Assembly: GCF_947251545.1 (NCBI RefSeq)
Contig: NZ_OX366362.1
Coordinates: 744,001 to 808,000 of the forward strand
Direction of reading: 5' to 3'
DNA from: Wolbachia endosymbiont (group A) of Anomoia purmunda
GTDB taxonomy: Bacteria > Pseudomonadota > Alphaproteobacteria > Rickettsiales > Anaplasmataceae
DNA length: 64,000 nt
Below the pieces are notes generated by a model. That model was given only the letters and a program-made list of their open reading frames with translations. It ran no database searches and had not been told where the DNA came from. Of the stretch, positions 38,385 to 51,648 are shown one piece after another. The position numbers and the translations under genes were made by a program. Every line of letters starts with the position of its first letter. The first letter of the stretch is position 1.

Positions 38385-39461
38385 TTAAGTTGGGTTTTTC
38401 GGACTTTCTTGTTGATGCTGTAATGCAAACAAGATACCGTCAACCTGACTGCCATATATTTTACAGTAACTCATATAACTTATTTGCATATTTATTTCTT
38501 TTGCAACATGTTGAACATAATTTTCTGAGTGACGAAAATAGTCTCCTTTGTTTACAAAGTCAATACCTTCACCTTCCTTTCTTCTTATTAAACACACAAT
38601 AACCCCTTTTTTGCTCGTAGATCTTTTTGCTAATTCCAATTCTTCTTGAAAGTCATGTAGATAATGTAGCACTTCAGCAAAGATAATTACATCATACTGC
38701 TGGTTTTTCTCTTGTTTAAGAAACTCTTTCATTTCCATATGTATTAATTCATTGTAAACAGGCTTACCTTTTATAAAGCATCCTCTTGCGATATTTAGCA
38801 TTCTACTTGAAATGTCAATTCCTGTTATGTGGTTTCCAATACTATTTATTTTCAAGAAATGACCACATATTCCAGTTCCACAACCAAGGTCAAGTATATT
38901 GAGCTCAGAAGTGGAGTTGTTGAAGATTTTTGTAATTATCATGTGTACAAGTTCATGCCCTCTATATTGTTTGGCAATCAACCAATGCTCAACAAAATAT
39001 TCACCTGTGTAATCAAAATATTGTCTTATGAGGTTTTTTGGCAATTCTGTAATAGGCGCTGAGTTTGTCATTTTTTTTATATAGTAAGACGCCTCCTCGT
39101 GGTCATTATCTAATTTTAGTGTCTTTGTTAAATAATTATAAGCTTTGTTAGTATTCCCTACCGCAAAATGACACCTTCCGATGTTATACCAGACTATAGG
39201 TAGATGGGGGTAAAATATGCTAATTAACCAAAATCGTAACTTTGCATCTGATATGCTACCTTTATAAAAGTGATATAAACCGATTTCAATGTTGGTGTTT
39301 AACAGGTTCTTAGATTTTTTAAGAAGCACTATCATTTCTTTATGAAGAGTATTATATTTATTCACAATGAAGTGTTTTACTTTCTTAATATTTAATACAC
39401 CAATGAGCTTAGACATACAATTTAAAGCAATGTTTTTTATAAAAGAGAGATTACTTTTCAT
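38385..39461 (-). CDS. TPR repeat methyltransferase (SAM-dependent)
   Basis: 358 aa. The N-terminal half has TPR-like helices, best seen at LPIVWYNIGRCHFAVGNTNKAYNYLTKTLKLD (about 88-120). The C-terminal half is a class I methyltransferase with LNILDLGCGTGICGHF (motif I), GIDISSRMLNIA and VIIFAEVLHYLHDFQ. The substrate is unknown; such TPR-methyltransferases occur in Rickettsiales and Rhodospirillales. A single gene with no operon partner visible, its start at 39461 facing the rRNA promoter region. Confidence 0.75.
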   Translation of the reverse strand: MKSNLSFIKNIALNCMSKLIGVLNIKKVKHFIVNKYNTLHKEMIVLLKKSKNLLNTNIEIGLYHFYKGSISDAKLRFWLISIFYPHLPIVWYNIGRCHFAVGNTNKAYNYLTKTLKLDNDHEEASYYIKKMTNSAPITELPKNLIRQYFDYTGEYFVEHWLIAKQYRGHELVHMIITKIFNNSTSELNILDLGCGTGICGHFLKINSIGNHITGIDISSRMLNIARGCFIKGKPVYNELIHMEMKEFLKQEKNQQYDVIIFAEVLHYLHDFQEELELAKRSTSKKGVIVCLIRRKEGEGIDFVNKGDYFRHSENYVQHVAKEINMQISYMSYCKIYGSQVDGILFALQHQQESPKNPT

Positions 39462-39654
39462 ACATTAGAAATACTCCGAATGTTCATTATCATTTTTAGG
39501 CAATTGATTTTAACACAGTTTATCTTACAAAATATCTTTTTCATTAATTTTTACTGTATATATAAGTTTACCGCATATTTCTCAGATTGTACTGTTTAGA
39601 ATTGTTAGTATATTGTTGTTGATAATATAAGTAAATGTTTTGTGCAAAAAGGCG

Positions 39655-39681
39655 TTGACATATTATTTATTAGGTTATAAT
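39655..39681 (+). promoter_or_regulatory. Promoter of the 23S-5S rRNA operon
   Basis: TTGACA at 39655-39660 and TATAAT at 39676-39681 (15-base spacer), with an overlapping TAATAT giving 17 bases. Perfect consensus boxes about 115 bases ahead of the 23S 5' end, in keeping with an independently transcribed 23S-5S unit. Read by eye. Confidence 0.65.
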
Positions 39682-39796
39682 ATATAAAAGATTAATTTAG
39701 TTTTTAGATGTTTGACAAGTTTTATGGTAGAGATTAATTTAATCTCAATTCAATTTTAATAATATTTAACTCTGCATATTCTGCATATAGTCGGAT

Positions 39797-42557
<2,761 letters not shown>

Positions 42558-42626
42558 TTTGCTTTCTGTATGTGTGTATGCAGTGTTAAATATTAAGTTA
42601 AAATTGTTAAGTTAGAAATTTTTATT

Positions 42627-42737
42627 GACTTGGTGGCTATAGCAAAAATGAACCACCCGATCTCATCTCGAACTCGGAAGTGAAACTTTTTAGCGCTGAT
42701 GGTACTTGAAAAGGGAGAGTAGGTCGCCGCCAAGTTT
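42627..42737 (+). rRNA. 5S ribosomal RNA
   Basis: About 110 nt. The 5' ACTTGG and 3' CCAAGT pair to form the terminal helix; the interior contains the GACCTCGAACTCGGAAGTGAAAC-like core (CATCTCGAACTCGGAAG) and the loop-E region. Follows 23S by about 70 bases. Confidence 0.9.
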
Positions 42738-42751
42738 ATAAAAATTTCTTT

Positions 42752-42979
42752 TTACCGCCTTTTAATAATTCTTTTATTACGAGAAGTCGCTTCTATGTTC
42801 AAATCTAATAATCGCGGTCTAGGCTTAGGATTATTCTTATTCTGCTCTAAGTATTGACTTTGCTCAAATGCTAATTCCCATTGTGTACGATAACTAGATT
42901 CTTTATATTTATAAAAACCTTCATTTGTATCTTCATTTGTATTGAGATTTTTATCTTGTTCTTTTCTACTTTCTACCAT
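42752..42979 (-). CDS. Hypothetical small protein
   Basis: 75 aa, hydrophilic and low in complexity (many K, N, E and R; NTNEDTNEGFYKYKESS, NKRIIKRR end). Not recognised. It is 90 bases downstream of rnpA on the same strand and ends 15 bases from the 5S rRNA gene, whose strand it faces. It may be a spurious frame or a small conserved Wolbachia protein. Confidence 0.4.
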   Translation of the reverse strand: MVESRKEQDKNLNTNEDTNEGFYKYKESSYRTQWELAFEQSQYLEQNKNNPKPRPRLLDLNIEATSRNKRIIKRR

Positions 42980-43068
42980 TAAACACCCACACCCATTAAT
43001 TTATTTTAAAAATTTTACTTATGTTATCATAAAAAATATAGTTGTAAATACCTTAATTTAATTTTTTT

Positions 43069-43421
43069 TTATTTTATCTTTTTTAAGCAAATAGTTAGAT
43101 CTTTTTGTAAGTTTTTATAACTTGCTTGCATAATGTTTCTATGAGTTAGTATTATGTAGTAGTGCCCTATATTGCTTATATTTAAAATGCTAATTTTAGC
43201 AAGTATTCGTAGTTGCCTTTTTATTTTATTTCTTTTTGTTGCTTTTCCGGCTTTTTTACTGACAGCCAGACCTACTCTAATAGTATGAGTGTACTTTTCA
43301 GGTTCTCTTTCTTTTATAGCGTACAGTGATATATAAAACCCACGATAAAAAAGACTGCTGAGTACTAACTTATTTTTGAAAGCAAAGGAAAAATCTTTTT
43401 TTTTATACTTACTATGCGCAT
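43069..43421 (-). pseudogene. rnpA: RNase P protein component, frameshifted at an A9 tract
   Basis: The reading frame from codon 10 on matches RnpA: KKKDFSFAFKNKLVLSSLFYRGFYISLYAIKE, the hallmark VGLAVSKKAGKATKRNKIKRQLRIL, and a C-terminal ILTHRNIMQASYKNLQ. This frame has no start codon: a TAG closes it upstream. The ATG at 43419-43421 opens a different frame (MRIVSIKKK) and joins only if one more A is read in the A9 tract (43396-43404). The ATG sits in the last codons of rpmH, the normal place for rnpA. Either the gene is broken, or polymerase slippage on the poly(A) run restores it. Typed as pseudogene for lack of a better class. Confidence 0.8.
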
Positions 43422-43546
43422 AATTTGTTACACCCTAATGAACGGCGCCTATTAAGGATTTTTCTTCCAGCTCTTGTTGCCATACGTGAACGAAATCCAT
43501 GTCTGCGCTTTCTTATCAAATTTTTTGGTTGAAATGTTCTCTTCAT
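43412..43546 (-). CDS. rpmH: 50S ribosomal protein L34
   Basis: 44 aa, [20 protein letters not shown] to [24 protein letters not shown], unmistakably L34. Too short for a normal ORF cut-off. Ends 10 bases into the start of rnpA, as in most bacteria. Confidence 0.95.
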   Translation of the reverse strand: MKRTFQPKNLIRKRRHGFRSRMATRAGRKILNRRRSLGCNKLCA

Positions 43547-43571
43547 TGTTTTTATATTAATATAATTATTT

Positions 43572-43599
43572 ATTTTAAATTATTTTACTTTATTGTCAA
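43572..43599 (-). promoter_or_regulatory. Candidate promoter of rpmH-rnpA
   Basis: On the minus strand TTGACA (43594-43599), 16-base spacer, TAAAAT (43572-43577), with about 25 bases to the ATG of rpmH. Consensus -35 and a good -10, in an otherwise AT-rich gap. Read by eye. Confidence 0.5.
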
Positions 43600-43641
43600 A
43601 TGATGGTGAACTTGTATGACATTTTCGTAGAATAAAATTTG

Positions 43642-44742
43642 ATGCATGGAAAAATGAATTCGGTGATAGTCATACCTATCTTACTAATCCTTTTATTTTG
43701 TTTTAGTAGGTTTCAAGAAGTAAATAAGGTTAAATCTTATCTATATCTTAGTTGTGTATGGATGCTAACTTGGTTGTTAGTATTCTATAATAATTGTTTT
43801 GTAACTTTTATTTCTATAGCGTTACTTTTTTTCATGCTTGCTTTTATCTTTAAAAATAAAAGAAATAAGATAATAAAACTTTCGTTATTTGTGGCTTTGG
43901 CCATATCATTTTTTATCACTTTATTTATAATGCTATCTATTTTTATTCAATCTATTAGTTTTTTTAATAAAGTAGCTATTTCAGAATTCTTGTTTTGCTT
44001 GAAATGGGGCCACAATGTAGTCACTATCAATGAAGAGAAGATAGGATGTTTTGGTATAGCGCCGCTTTTAGTTGGTACATTACTTATAACTATTATAGCA
44101 ATGTTAGTTGTCGTTCCGCTTGGTTTATTTTCTGCAATATATATTAGTGAATATGCGAGTGAGAAAGTGCGTTATATTGTTAATACAACTTTGCAAGTTT
44201 TGTCTGCTATTCCTACAGTTGTATATGGATATTTCGCGGTTGTGTTTTTGTCTTTCTTTATAAAGCAGGTAGCAAATTTTTTTGGTTTAAGTATACACTC
44301 AGAAAGTGCCTTAGTTGCCGGTTTATCGATTGGGATAATGATTCTTCCTTTTATTATTTCTTTACTTGAAGATGCCATAAGATCTGTTCCAAAAAGCTTG
44401 CGTTATGGCTTCATGGCACTTGGCGCAACTCCAGCGGAAACTATATGGCATATAACAATACCTTATGCAATGCCTACAATTTTAAGTGCAATTTTATTGT
44501 CAATTTCAAGAGTGATAGGTGAAACAATGATTGTGCTAATGGCTGTGGGAATCAACGCAAATTTGACTTTTAACCCTCTTAATTCAGTTACTACCATTAC
44601 CGTGCAGATCGCTACATTACTTACCGGAGATCAGGATTTCAATAGTGTACAAACTCTTGCTGCTTATGCGCTTAGCTTAGTATTGTTTATTATTACTTGG
44701 CTATTAAATGCATTTGCATTGTTTGTAATGAAGCGTAACTAG
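43642..44742 (+). CDS. pstC: PstC-like phosphate ABC transporter permease
   Basis: About 366 aa from MHGKMNSVIVIPI. After several leading membrane segments it shows the permease core: PLLVGTLLITIIAMLVVVPLGL, SAIPTVVYGYFAVV (the IPSVVYG motif), GATPAETIWHITIPYAMPTILSA (coupling loop) and SRVIGETMIVLMAVG. These fit PstC, not PstA. The start is uncertain: TTG 43639, ATG 43642 or ATG 43654. The partner genes pstA, pstB and pstS are not here. Confidence 0.8.
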   Translation: MHGKMNSVIVIPILLILLFCFSRFQEVNKVKSYLYLSCVWMLTWLLVFYNNCFVTFISIALLFFMLAFIFKNKRNKIIKLSLFVALAISFFITLFIMLSIFIQSISFFNKVAISEFLFCLKWGHNVVTINEEKIGCFGIAPLLVGTLLITIIAMLVVVPLGLFSAIYISEYASEKVRYIVNTTLQVLSAIPTVVYGYFAVVFLSFFIKQVANFFGLSIHSESALVAGLSIGIMILPFIISLLEDAIRSVPKSLRYGFMALGATPAETIWHITIPYAMPTILSAILLSISRVIGETMIVLMAVGINANLTFNPLNSVTTITVQIATLLTGDQDFNSVQTLAAYALSLVLFIITWLLNAFALFVMKRN

Positions 44743-44798
44743 TAAGCGTTTTAATGTTGCAAAATTTCTATTAATAATATAAAATTTATTTTCTTTAG

Positions 44799-46271
<1,473 letters not shown>

Positions 46272-46283
46272 AAGTTGAAGATT

Positions 46284-46625
46284 ATGAATACTTTTAAAGT
46301 GCAATTTTTCTCTCCTGATGATCAAATTTCATTCAGTGGAGTGGTTTCTCTTTCAGTAACTGGGCTCGAAGGGGAGCTTATGATTTTAGCTCACCATGCT
46401 CCTTACTTAATTTATTTATTGCCTGGTATGATTACTATTAAAATGAGTAACCAAACAGAAAAGAAGGTTGTAATTGATAGTGGCGTATTAGAAGTTGCAA
46501 ATAATAATTGTAGTATTATAACCAATCATGTTCATGTTTTTGATAATTTGACTCATGATGAGAAGTCATTAAAAGATAAAAGGGATAATATATATTTGAG
46601 TTATCTTGATGGCAAATCTCTCTAG
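46284..46625 (+). CDS. atpC: ATP synthase F1 subunit epsilon
   Basis: 113 aa from MNTFKVQFFSPDDQISF. The N-terminal beta-sandwich with GLEGELMILAHHAPYLIYLLPG (the family GDMGVLxxHxP-like loop) and VIDSGVLEVANNNCSIITN is present; the C-terminal helical domain is short. I prefer the ATG at 46284 to the TTG three codons upstream. Confidence 0.88.
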   Translation: MNTFKVQFFSPDDQISFSGVVSLSVTGLEGELMILAHHAPYLIYLLPGMITIKMSNQTEKKVVIDSGVLEVANNNCSIITNHVHVFDNLTHDEKSLKDKRDNIYLSYLDGKSL

Positions 46626-46649
46626 GTGCTCTTTTTTTGTTACCTCAGT

Positions 46650-46925
46650 GTTCGTCTTTGTCATCCCAGTGCGTGACACTGGGATCTATCTTATTTTCAT
46701 CATGGACATTATTTTAACATACGCTCCTACAATCTGTTGTCCATTGTATAATTTTCAAATATTTTTATATCTAGATCCCAGTGTCACGCACTGGGATGAC
46801 AGGAAAGAAAGCACTGGGATGACAAGAGGAGGGTTACTGAAATGACACCAATGGTTGATGCCTTGCATCTACTTTTCCACTTAACTAGATGTTCGTGTGT
46901 CAAGCCATAGGATGACAAGATTTTA
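46650..46925. repeat. Palindromic repeat cluster downstream of atpC
   Basis: Compact arm pairs GTCATCCCAGTGCGTGACACTGGGAT (46660-46687) and GATCCCAGTGTCACGCACTGGGATGAC (46774-46800), then further arms to about 46825. No gene; the ORF 46606-46845 is read-through. Confidence 0.85.
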
Positions 46926-46954
46926 CAAAGATAGTTTTTTAATAGGAGATTAAT

Positions 46955-47596
46955 ATGGAAATTTTTCTTGATAGCGTTGATTTAAATGAAATTAAAGAAC
47001 TAAAGGAGTTCATTGATGGAATAACAACTAATCCTTCTTTAATAGCAAAGTCCGGGCGTAAAGATAAATACGAGGATTTAGTGCGTGAAATATGCTCTAT
47101 TATAAAAGGGCCTGTTAGTGTTGAAGTTGTTGCAGATAGCCATGAAGAGATGATCACAGAAGGTCTGAATTTAGCAAAAATTGCTGATAATGTTGTGATC
47201 AAATTACCTCTTACACATGAAGGATTAATTTCTTGTAAAAAGTTGTGGACAGAGCATAAAATACATGTTAACATCACATTATGTTTTTCTCCTGGACAAG
47301 CACTGCTTGCTGCTAAGGCCTGTGCTTGTTTTATTTCTCCCTTTGTTGGTCGCCTTGATGATATAAGCTATGATGGCTTATCGCTAATAGAAGATATATG
47401 TACTATATATTCTAATTACGGTTTTGATACTAAAGTTCTTGTTGCATCAGTGAGAAGCCCAACGCATGTAATAGAAGCTGCAAGGCTTGGTGCTGATTCA
47501 ATTACTGTGCCAGCAAAAGTACTTAGACAATTAATTAATCACCCACTTACTGACCAAGGGCTAGCAATATTTGAAAAAGACTGGGGTGCAAAATAA
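46955..47596 (+). CDS. Transaldolase-like/fructose-6-phosphate aldolase family
   Basis: 213 aa, the short TalC/Fsa subfamily. Starts MEIFLDSVDLNEIKEL, with DGITTNPSL (Schiff-base neighbourhood), NITLCFSPGQALLAAKA and VLVASVRSPTHVIEAARLGADSITVP. The lysine in VVIKLPLTHEG (about residue 86) is the likely Schiff-base Lys. Works in sugar-phosphate interconversion; convergent with guaB, ten bases away. Confidence 0.85.
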   Translation: MEIFLDSVDLNEIKELKEFIDGITTNPSLIAKSGRKDKYEDLVREICSIIKGPVSVEVVADSHEEMITEGLNLAKIADNVVIKLPLTHEGLISCKKLWTEHKIHVNITLCFSPGQALLAAKACACFISPFVGRLDDISYDGLSLIEDICTIYSNYGFDTKVLVASVRSPTHVIEAARLGADSITVPAKVLRQLINHPLTDQGLAIFEKDWGAK

Positions 47597-47606
47597 TAAA
47601 CGGTCA

Positions 47607-49100
47607 CTACTCTGAATCGGTTGACAAATTGGACGTTTGATAAGCATAATTTGGAGCTTCTTGTGTAATGACTATATCATGAGCATGACTCTCTCTTAAT
47701 CCTGATGCAGTAATAGTAACAAATTTACAATTTTTTTTCATCTCTTCTATATTCCTATTACCAGTATACCCCATTGCAGCTTGCAATCCGCCAATCAACT
47801 GATGGATTACTCCTGAAGCTGGACCTTTGAATGGAACTCTTCCTTCCACTCCTTGTGGAACTAATTTGAGTTTTGAATCTTTATCTTGAAAATAACGGCT
47901 AGCTGAACCTCGTTTCATTGCGCTAATAGATCCCATTCCTCGATAGCCTTTATATGCTCTGCCCTTATACATAATAATCTCACCTGGGCTTTCGTCAGTG
48001 CCAGCAAAAATCGAACCAATCATCACAGAGTCAGCACCAGCTGCAATAGCTTTTGCAACATCTCCTGAGTATTTTACCCCACCATCAGCAATTAGTCTGA
48101 CGTTTCTTGCTCTACACGCCTCTGCAACATTCTTGATTGCAGAGAATTGTGGCACACCAACACCTGTAACTATTCTGGTTGTACAGATTGATCCTGGTCC
48201 TATTCCAACCTTCACTGCATCAACACCCGCATCAATCAACGCTTCAGCAGCCTCCTTTGTTGCAATGTTTCCGCCAATTAATTGCGTATTAGGATACATC
48301 TTTTTTATTTCCCTGATGGTATTGATAACGTTTTCGGAATGACCGTGAGCAGTATCCACAACAACTACATCAACTTCTTCTCCGATCAGAGCTTCACATC
48401 TTTCTATACCATCTTTTTTACCAGTGCCAATTGCAGCGGCAACTCTGAGCCGTCCTTTACTGTCTTTACATGAATTTGGGTATCTATTGTATTTTTCAAT
48501 GTCTTTAACCGTAATTAAACCTATACAACAAGAATTTTCATCTACGACCAAAAGCTTTTCTATTCTATTTTCATGCAACAATTTCATTGCTGAGGCACTA
48601 TCCACTCCCTGCTCCCGCACTGTCACTAACTTATCTTTTGTCATCACTTCGGAAACTTTTACATTTATGTTCTGGTCTTCAATAAACCTCACATCTCGGT
48701 TAGTTAAAATTCCAACTAACTTGCGTTGATCGACTACAGGAATGCCAGAATAATTGTGCTCTCTCATTAATGAAATTGCTTCTGCAACTGTTTTATCCGG
48801 TGAAATCGTAATTGGGTTATACACGATCCAACTTTCATATTTTTTCACCCTTCTCACTTCTAAAACTTGTTCATCTATTGACAAATTCTTATGTATGCAA
48901 CCTATTCCTCCATGTTGGGCAATAGCTATTGCAAAGCCCGATTCAGTAACAGTATCCATTGCAGAGGATATGAGAGGGATATTTAGTTCTATACTATTTG
49001 TTAAATAAGTTTTTGTATCTGCATCGCAAGGTAATATATCAGAATAGGCTGGCAAAAGAAGTATATCGTCAAACGAATAACAAGCTTCCATTTTTTTCAT
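47607..49100 (-). CDS. guaB: Inosine-5'-monophosphate dehydrogenase
   Basis: First committed step of GMP synthesis. 497 aa. Barrel opening SFDDILLLPAYSDI, two CBS domains (about 95-205; NYSGIPVVD, ENRIEKLLVVDE), and the active-site loop GIGPGSICTTR with catalytic Cys, followed by GGVKYSGDVAKAIAAGADSVMIGS and the flap EGRVPFKGP. No lesion. Confidence 0.96.
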   Translation of the reverse strand: MKKMEACYSFDDILLLPAYSDILPCDADTKTYLTNSIELNIPLISSAMDTVTESGFAIAIAQHGGIGCIHKNLSIDEQVLEVRRVKKYESWIVYNPITISPDKTVAEAISLMREHNYSGIPVVDQRKLVGILTNRDVRFIEDQNINVKVSEVMTKDKLVTVREQGVDSASAMKLLHENRIEKLLVVDENSCCIGLITVKDIEKYNRYPNSCKDSKGRLRVAAAIGTGKKDGIERCEALIGEEVDVVVVDTAHGHSENVINTIREIKKMYPNTQLIGGNIATKEAAEALIDAGVDAVKVGIGPGSICTTRIVTGVGVPQFSAIKNVAEACRARNVRLIADGGVKYSGDVAKAIAAGADSVMIGSIFAGTDESPGEIIMYKGRAYKGYRGMGSISAMKRGSASRYFQDKDSKLKLVPQGVEGRVPFKGPASGVIHQLIGGLQAAMGYTGNRNIEEMKKNCKFVTITASGLRESHAHDIVITQEAPNYAYQTSNLSTDSE

Positions 49101-49224
49101 AGGCTTTATTTAAAGCTTATACGCCAATTAATTAAATTGCAATAGGGCTTTTGCAAAATTAGCTATAGCTAAAGCAATTTAGGTTTACCGAAATATATTT
49201 ATAGTTAGACTAGTAACTATAGGT

Positions 49225-49520
49225 GATGCCTTAAGTTGTCATTCCAGCACGTGACGCTGGAATCCAGCTTTTATAAGCTGGATTCTATGGTCAAGCCCAC
49301 AACTGTACGAATATTGTCTAGCAGGAGGGTGTCATCCCAGTGCCCAGACACTGGGATCCAGGAATTTTATTAAGTTGGTAAACATAAAAGTAGCCGTTTT
49401 ATGTTAAAATACAACGTTTTGATGATTATGAAAAAGCTGGATTCCAGTGTCAAGCACAGGAATGACATCGTTTACTATGTGCCATATTGCAATGTTCGTA
49501 CAGTAAGCCATAGGATGAGA
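49225..49520. repeat. Palindromic repeat cluster between guaB and ksgA
   Basis: Arms at about 49238, 49262, 49332-49358 and 49430-49465; the segment from about 49360 to 49470 is the inverse of 15490-15615. GTTCGTACAG-type motifs at about 49310 and 49494. 49101-49224 and 49521-49599 show nothing else. Confidence 0.82.
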
Positions 49521-49599
49521 GAAGCGGAGCTATAGAAGACGGTGTGGCTCTGTCGTATAGCTCTAACTGTTTTTAGGGGATAGAAAGGCTATATGGTTG

Positions 49600-50412
49600 C
49601 TAATATATTTTATTGCAAAATAAGCATTCTACATTATTTGCCAGCAAACAAAACTGCTCAATGGTTAAGTCTTCTGGACGCTGGTTTCCACTCAATTTAG
49701 CGTTTTCGAGGACAGTTTCAGCATGGTTCGTTATATTTTGCAAGCTATTCCTCAGCATCTTTCTTCTTTGAGAAAAAACAGCACGTGTTAATCTTGTTAA
49801 GGTTTCCAAATTTACTGCAAACTTTGGGGTAGGTAAAGGATTTACTGTAATTACTGAAGAATGTATTTTTGGTCTTGGAAAAAACTCTTTAGGTTCAATA
49901 TCAAATTCCTTTTTTATATCACATAGTAACTGGCTTAGCACTGATAAGGAACCATAATCTTTAGAATTGGGTCTTGCCGTAATGCGATCTGCTACCTCTT
50001 TTTGAAACATTAATATCAAGTTCGTAAAAAATTTTATATTATTTAACCACTTTAAAAATAACACTACTGAGATATTGTAAGGCAAGTTAGCAATAACTTT
50101 AACTGGGCGCTCTATCAGCTCTTCTTCTATAACATGCAGTGCATCCGCTTCTATAATTCTATACTTTCCTTGATGCTCATTTAGCAGTTGGTCATGGTGT
50201 TTTACTAAATCTCTATCTTTTTCTATAGAAAGTAGAGACTTTGGATTATGCACCAATATTTCTCTTGTTAATGCACCATATCCAGGACCGATTTCAATGA
50301 CATTAAAATTTTCCAGACTACCAGCTAAAGCGACGATTTTTTTTGTTATCTCACTCGATAAAATAAAATTTTGCCCTAGACTCTTTTTTGGCTTCAGTAA
50401 AAATTTTTTCAT
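49600..50412 (-). CDS. ksgA: KsgA, 16S rRNA (adenine1518/1519-N6)-dimethyltransferase
   Basis: 270 aa from MKKFLLKPKKSLGQNFILSS; the frame is open to 50460 but the family start and the tRNA promoter (50446-50475) favour 50412. Motif I is VIEIGPGYGALTREIL, and the catalytic NLPYNIS motif is present (ANLPYNISVVLFL). Dimethylates two adenines near the 3' end of 16S rRNA. Confidence 0.92.
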   Translation of the reverse strand: MKKFLLKPKKSLGQNFILSSEITKKIVALAGSLENFNVIEIGPGYGALTREILVHNPKSLLSIEKDRDLVKHHDQLLNEHQGKYRIIEADALHVIEEELIERPVKVIANLPYNISVVLFLKWLNNIKFFTNLILMFQKEVADRITARPNSKDYGSLSVLSQLLCDIKKEFDIEPKEFFPRPKIHSSVITVNPLPTPKFAVNLETLTRLTRAVFSQRRKMLRNSLQNITNHAETVLENAKLSGNQRPEDLTIEQFCLLANNVECLFCNKIY

Positions 50413-50445
50413 ATTATTTTCATTATACAGTATTTTAAAAATTAG

Positions 50446-50475
50446 TTGACTAAAATCCATTGATAATTGTATATT
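50446..50475 (+). promoter_or_regulatory. Candidate promoter of tRNA-Thr
   Basis: TTGACT at 50446-50451, an 18-base spacer, TATATT at 50470-50475, then the tRNA begins 16 bases later at 50491. Overlaps an upstream open frame of ksgA, which argues for the shorter ksgA. Read by eye. Confidence 0.5.
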
Positions 50476-50490
50476 ATTAATGTATTTAAC

Positions 50491-50563
<73 letters not shown>

Positions 50564-50587
50564 CTCTCACTCATATAAGTAAAGTTG

Positions 50588-51313
50588 ATGTCCTTTTTAA
50601 TAGTAGCAAATTGGAAAATGAATGGAATGCGTTCTTCATTTGTTGACTTTATAGGCAAGCTTAACAACAAGAGCAACGAAATTACCTCTAAATTAGTAAT
50701 TTGCCCTCCTTTTACGTCATTTCCAAGCAGTATAGAGTTGAACAATAATATTAATATAGGAGCACAGAATTGCCATCATAAAAAGTTCGGTTCTTACACA
50801 GGTGAAATTAGCGCAGAAATGTTAAAAGAACTAGGGTGTACTTACGTAATACTTGGGCATTCTGAAAGGGCCAATGAAAAAGATAGTGAAATAAAACTTA
50901 AGTCGGAAATAGCAATAGAATCAGGCTTACACCCAATTATCTGTGTAGGTGAAAATTCAGAAGATTATAAGAATGAAAAAACAAAAGAAGTAATAGAATA
51001 TCAATGCAAAAACCGTTTGCCAACACACGGTGAATATACCGTAGCATATGAGCCAATATGGGCAATAGGTACAGGATGTGTACCAAGCAATGATGCAATT
51101 GCTGAGGTGATAGAGGTAATAAAATTGTGTACTGGTAAAAAACACATTATATATGGTGGTTCAGTCAGTTCAGAAAATATAGAAAATTTGTTAAATATTT
51201 CAAATTTATCAGGAGTTTTAATTGGCAGTGCAAGCTTAGATTTCGATCACTTTTATAAAATTATACAACAAGTTGAAAAAAAGTTTTCTCTTATTAATTC
51301 TAAAAGGAGATAA
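50588..51313 (+). CDS. tpiA: Triosephosphate isomerase
   Basis: 241 aa. [13 protein letters not shown] opening (Asn and Lys of the active site), GHSERANEK (catalytic His), [11 protein letters not shown] (catalytic Glu) and YGGSVSSEN phosphate loop. Length close to normal. Follows tRNA-Thr by 25 bases. Confidence 0.95.
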   Translation: MSFLIVANWKMNGMRSSFVDFIGKLNNKSNEITSKLVICPPFTSFPSSIELNNNINIGAQNCHHKKFGSYTGEISAEMLKELGCTYVILGHSERANEKDSEIKLKSEIAIESGLHPIICVGENSEDYKNEKTKEVIEYQCKNRLPTHGEYTVAYEPIWAIGTGCVPSNDAIAEVIEVIKLCTGKKHIIYGGSVSSENIENLLNISNLSGVLIGSASLDFDHFYKIIQQVEKKFSLINSKRR

Positions 51314-51374
51314 GAGGGAATTATTCACTATAGGAATAGGGCTATCACGAGCGTCTCAGCAGATTCTGCTAACG

Positions 51375-51645
51375 TGTACTCCCTCGTCATACCGTCACGG
51401 TATCCGCTAACACGTAGCGAGATGACGGTTGTCAAGGTGACACTGGTTTCCATACAAAAGTGGTGTCATCTAAGTAGCTGATACTGATTTCTATCCAAGA
51501 CGCCAGTGCCCAGACTACTTGGATCCAGAAGACTTAATTTTAACCAAGTGGCTGCATAATAAAGGCTGGATTCCAGCGTCACGCGCTGGAATGACATCTT
51601 TCTTGGTGGACTCAAATCACAATGTTCGTACGGTTGTGGGCTTAT
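51375..51645. repeat. Palindromic repeat cluster between tpiA and dprA
   Basis: 51372-51432 is the second palindrome type (CTCGTCATACCGTCACGGTATCCGC, ACGTAGCGAGATGACGG). From 51460 GTCATC arms, then a run GATCCAGAAGACTTAATTTTAACCAAGTGG and the arm AGCGTCACGCGCTGGAATGAC at 51575-51595. One GTTCGTACGG motif near 51622. No gene. Confidence 0.82.
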
Positions 51646-51648
51646 AGC

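Noticed and set aside
46606..46845. ORF over the palindromes after atpC
   Set aside because: Most residues are palindrome translation (VIPVRDTGI, LDPSVTHWDD).
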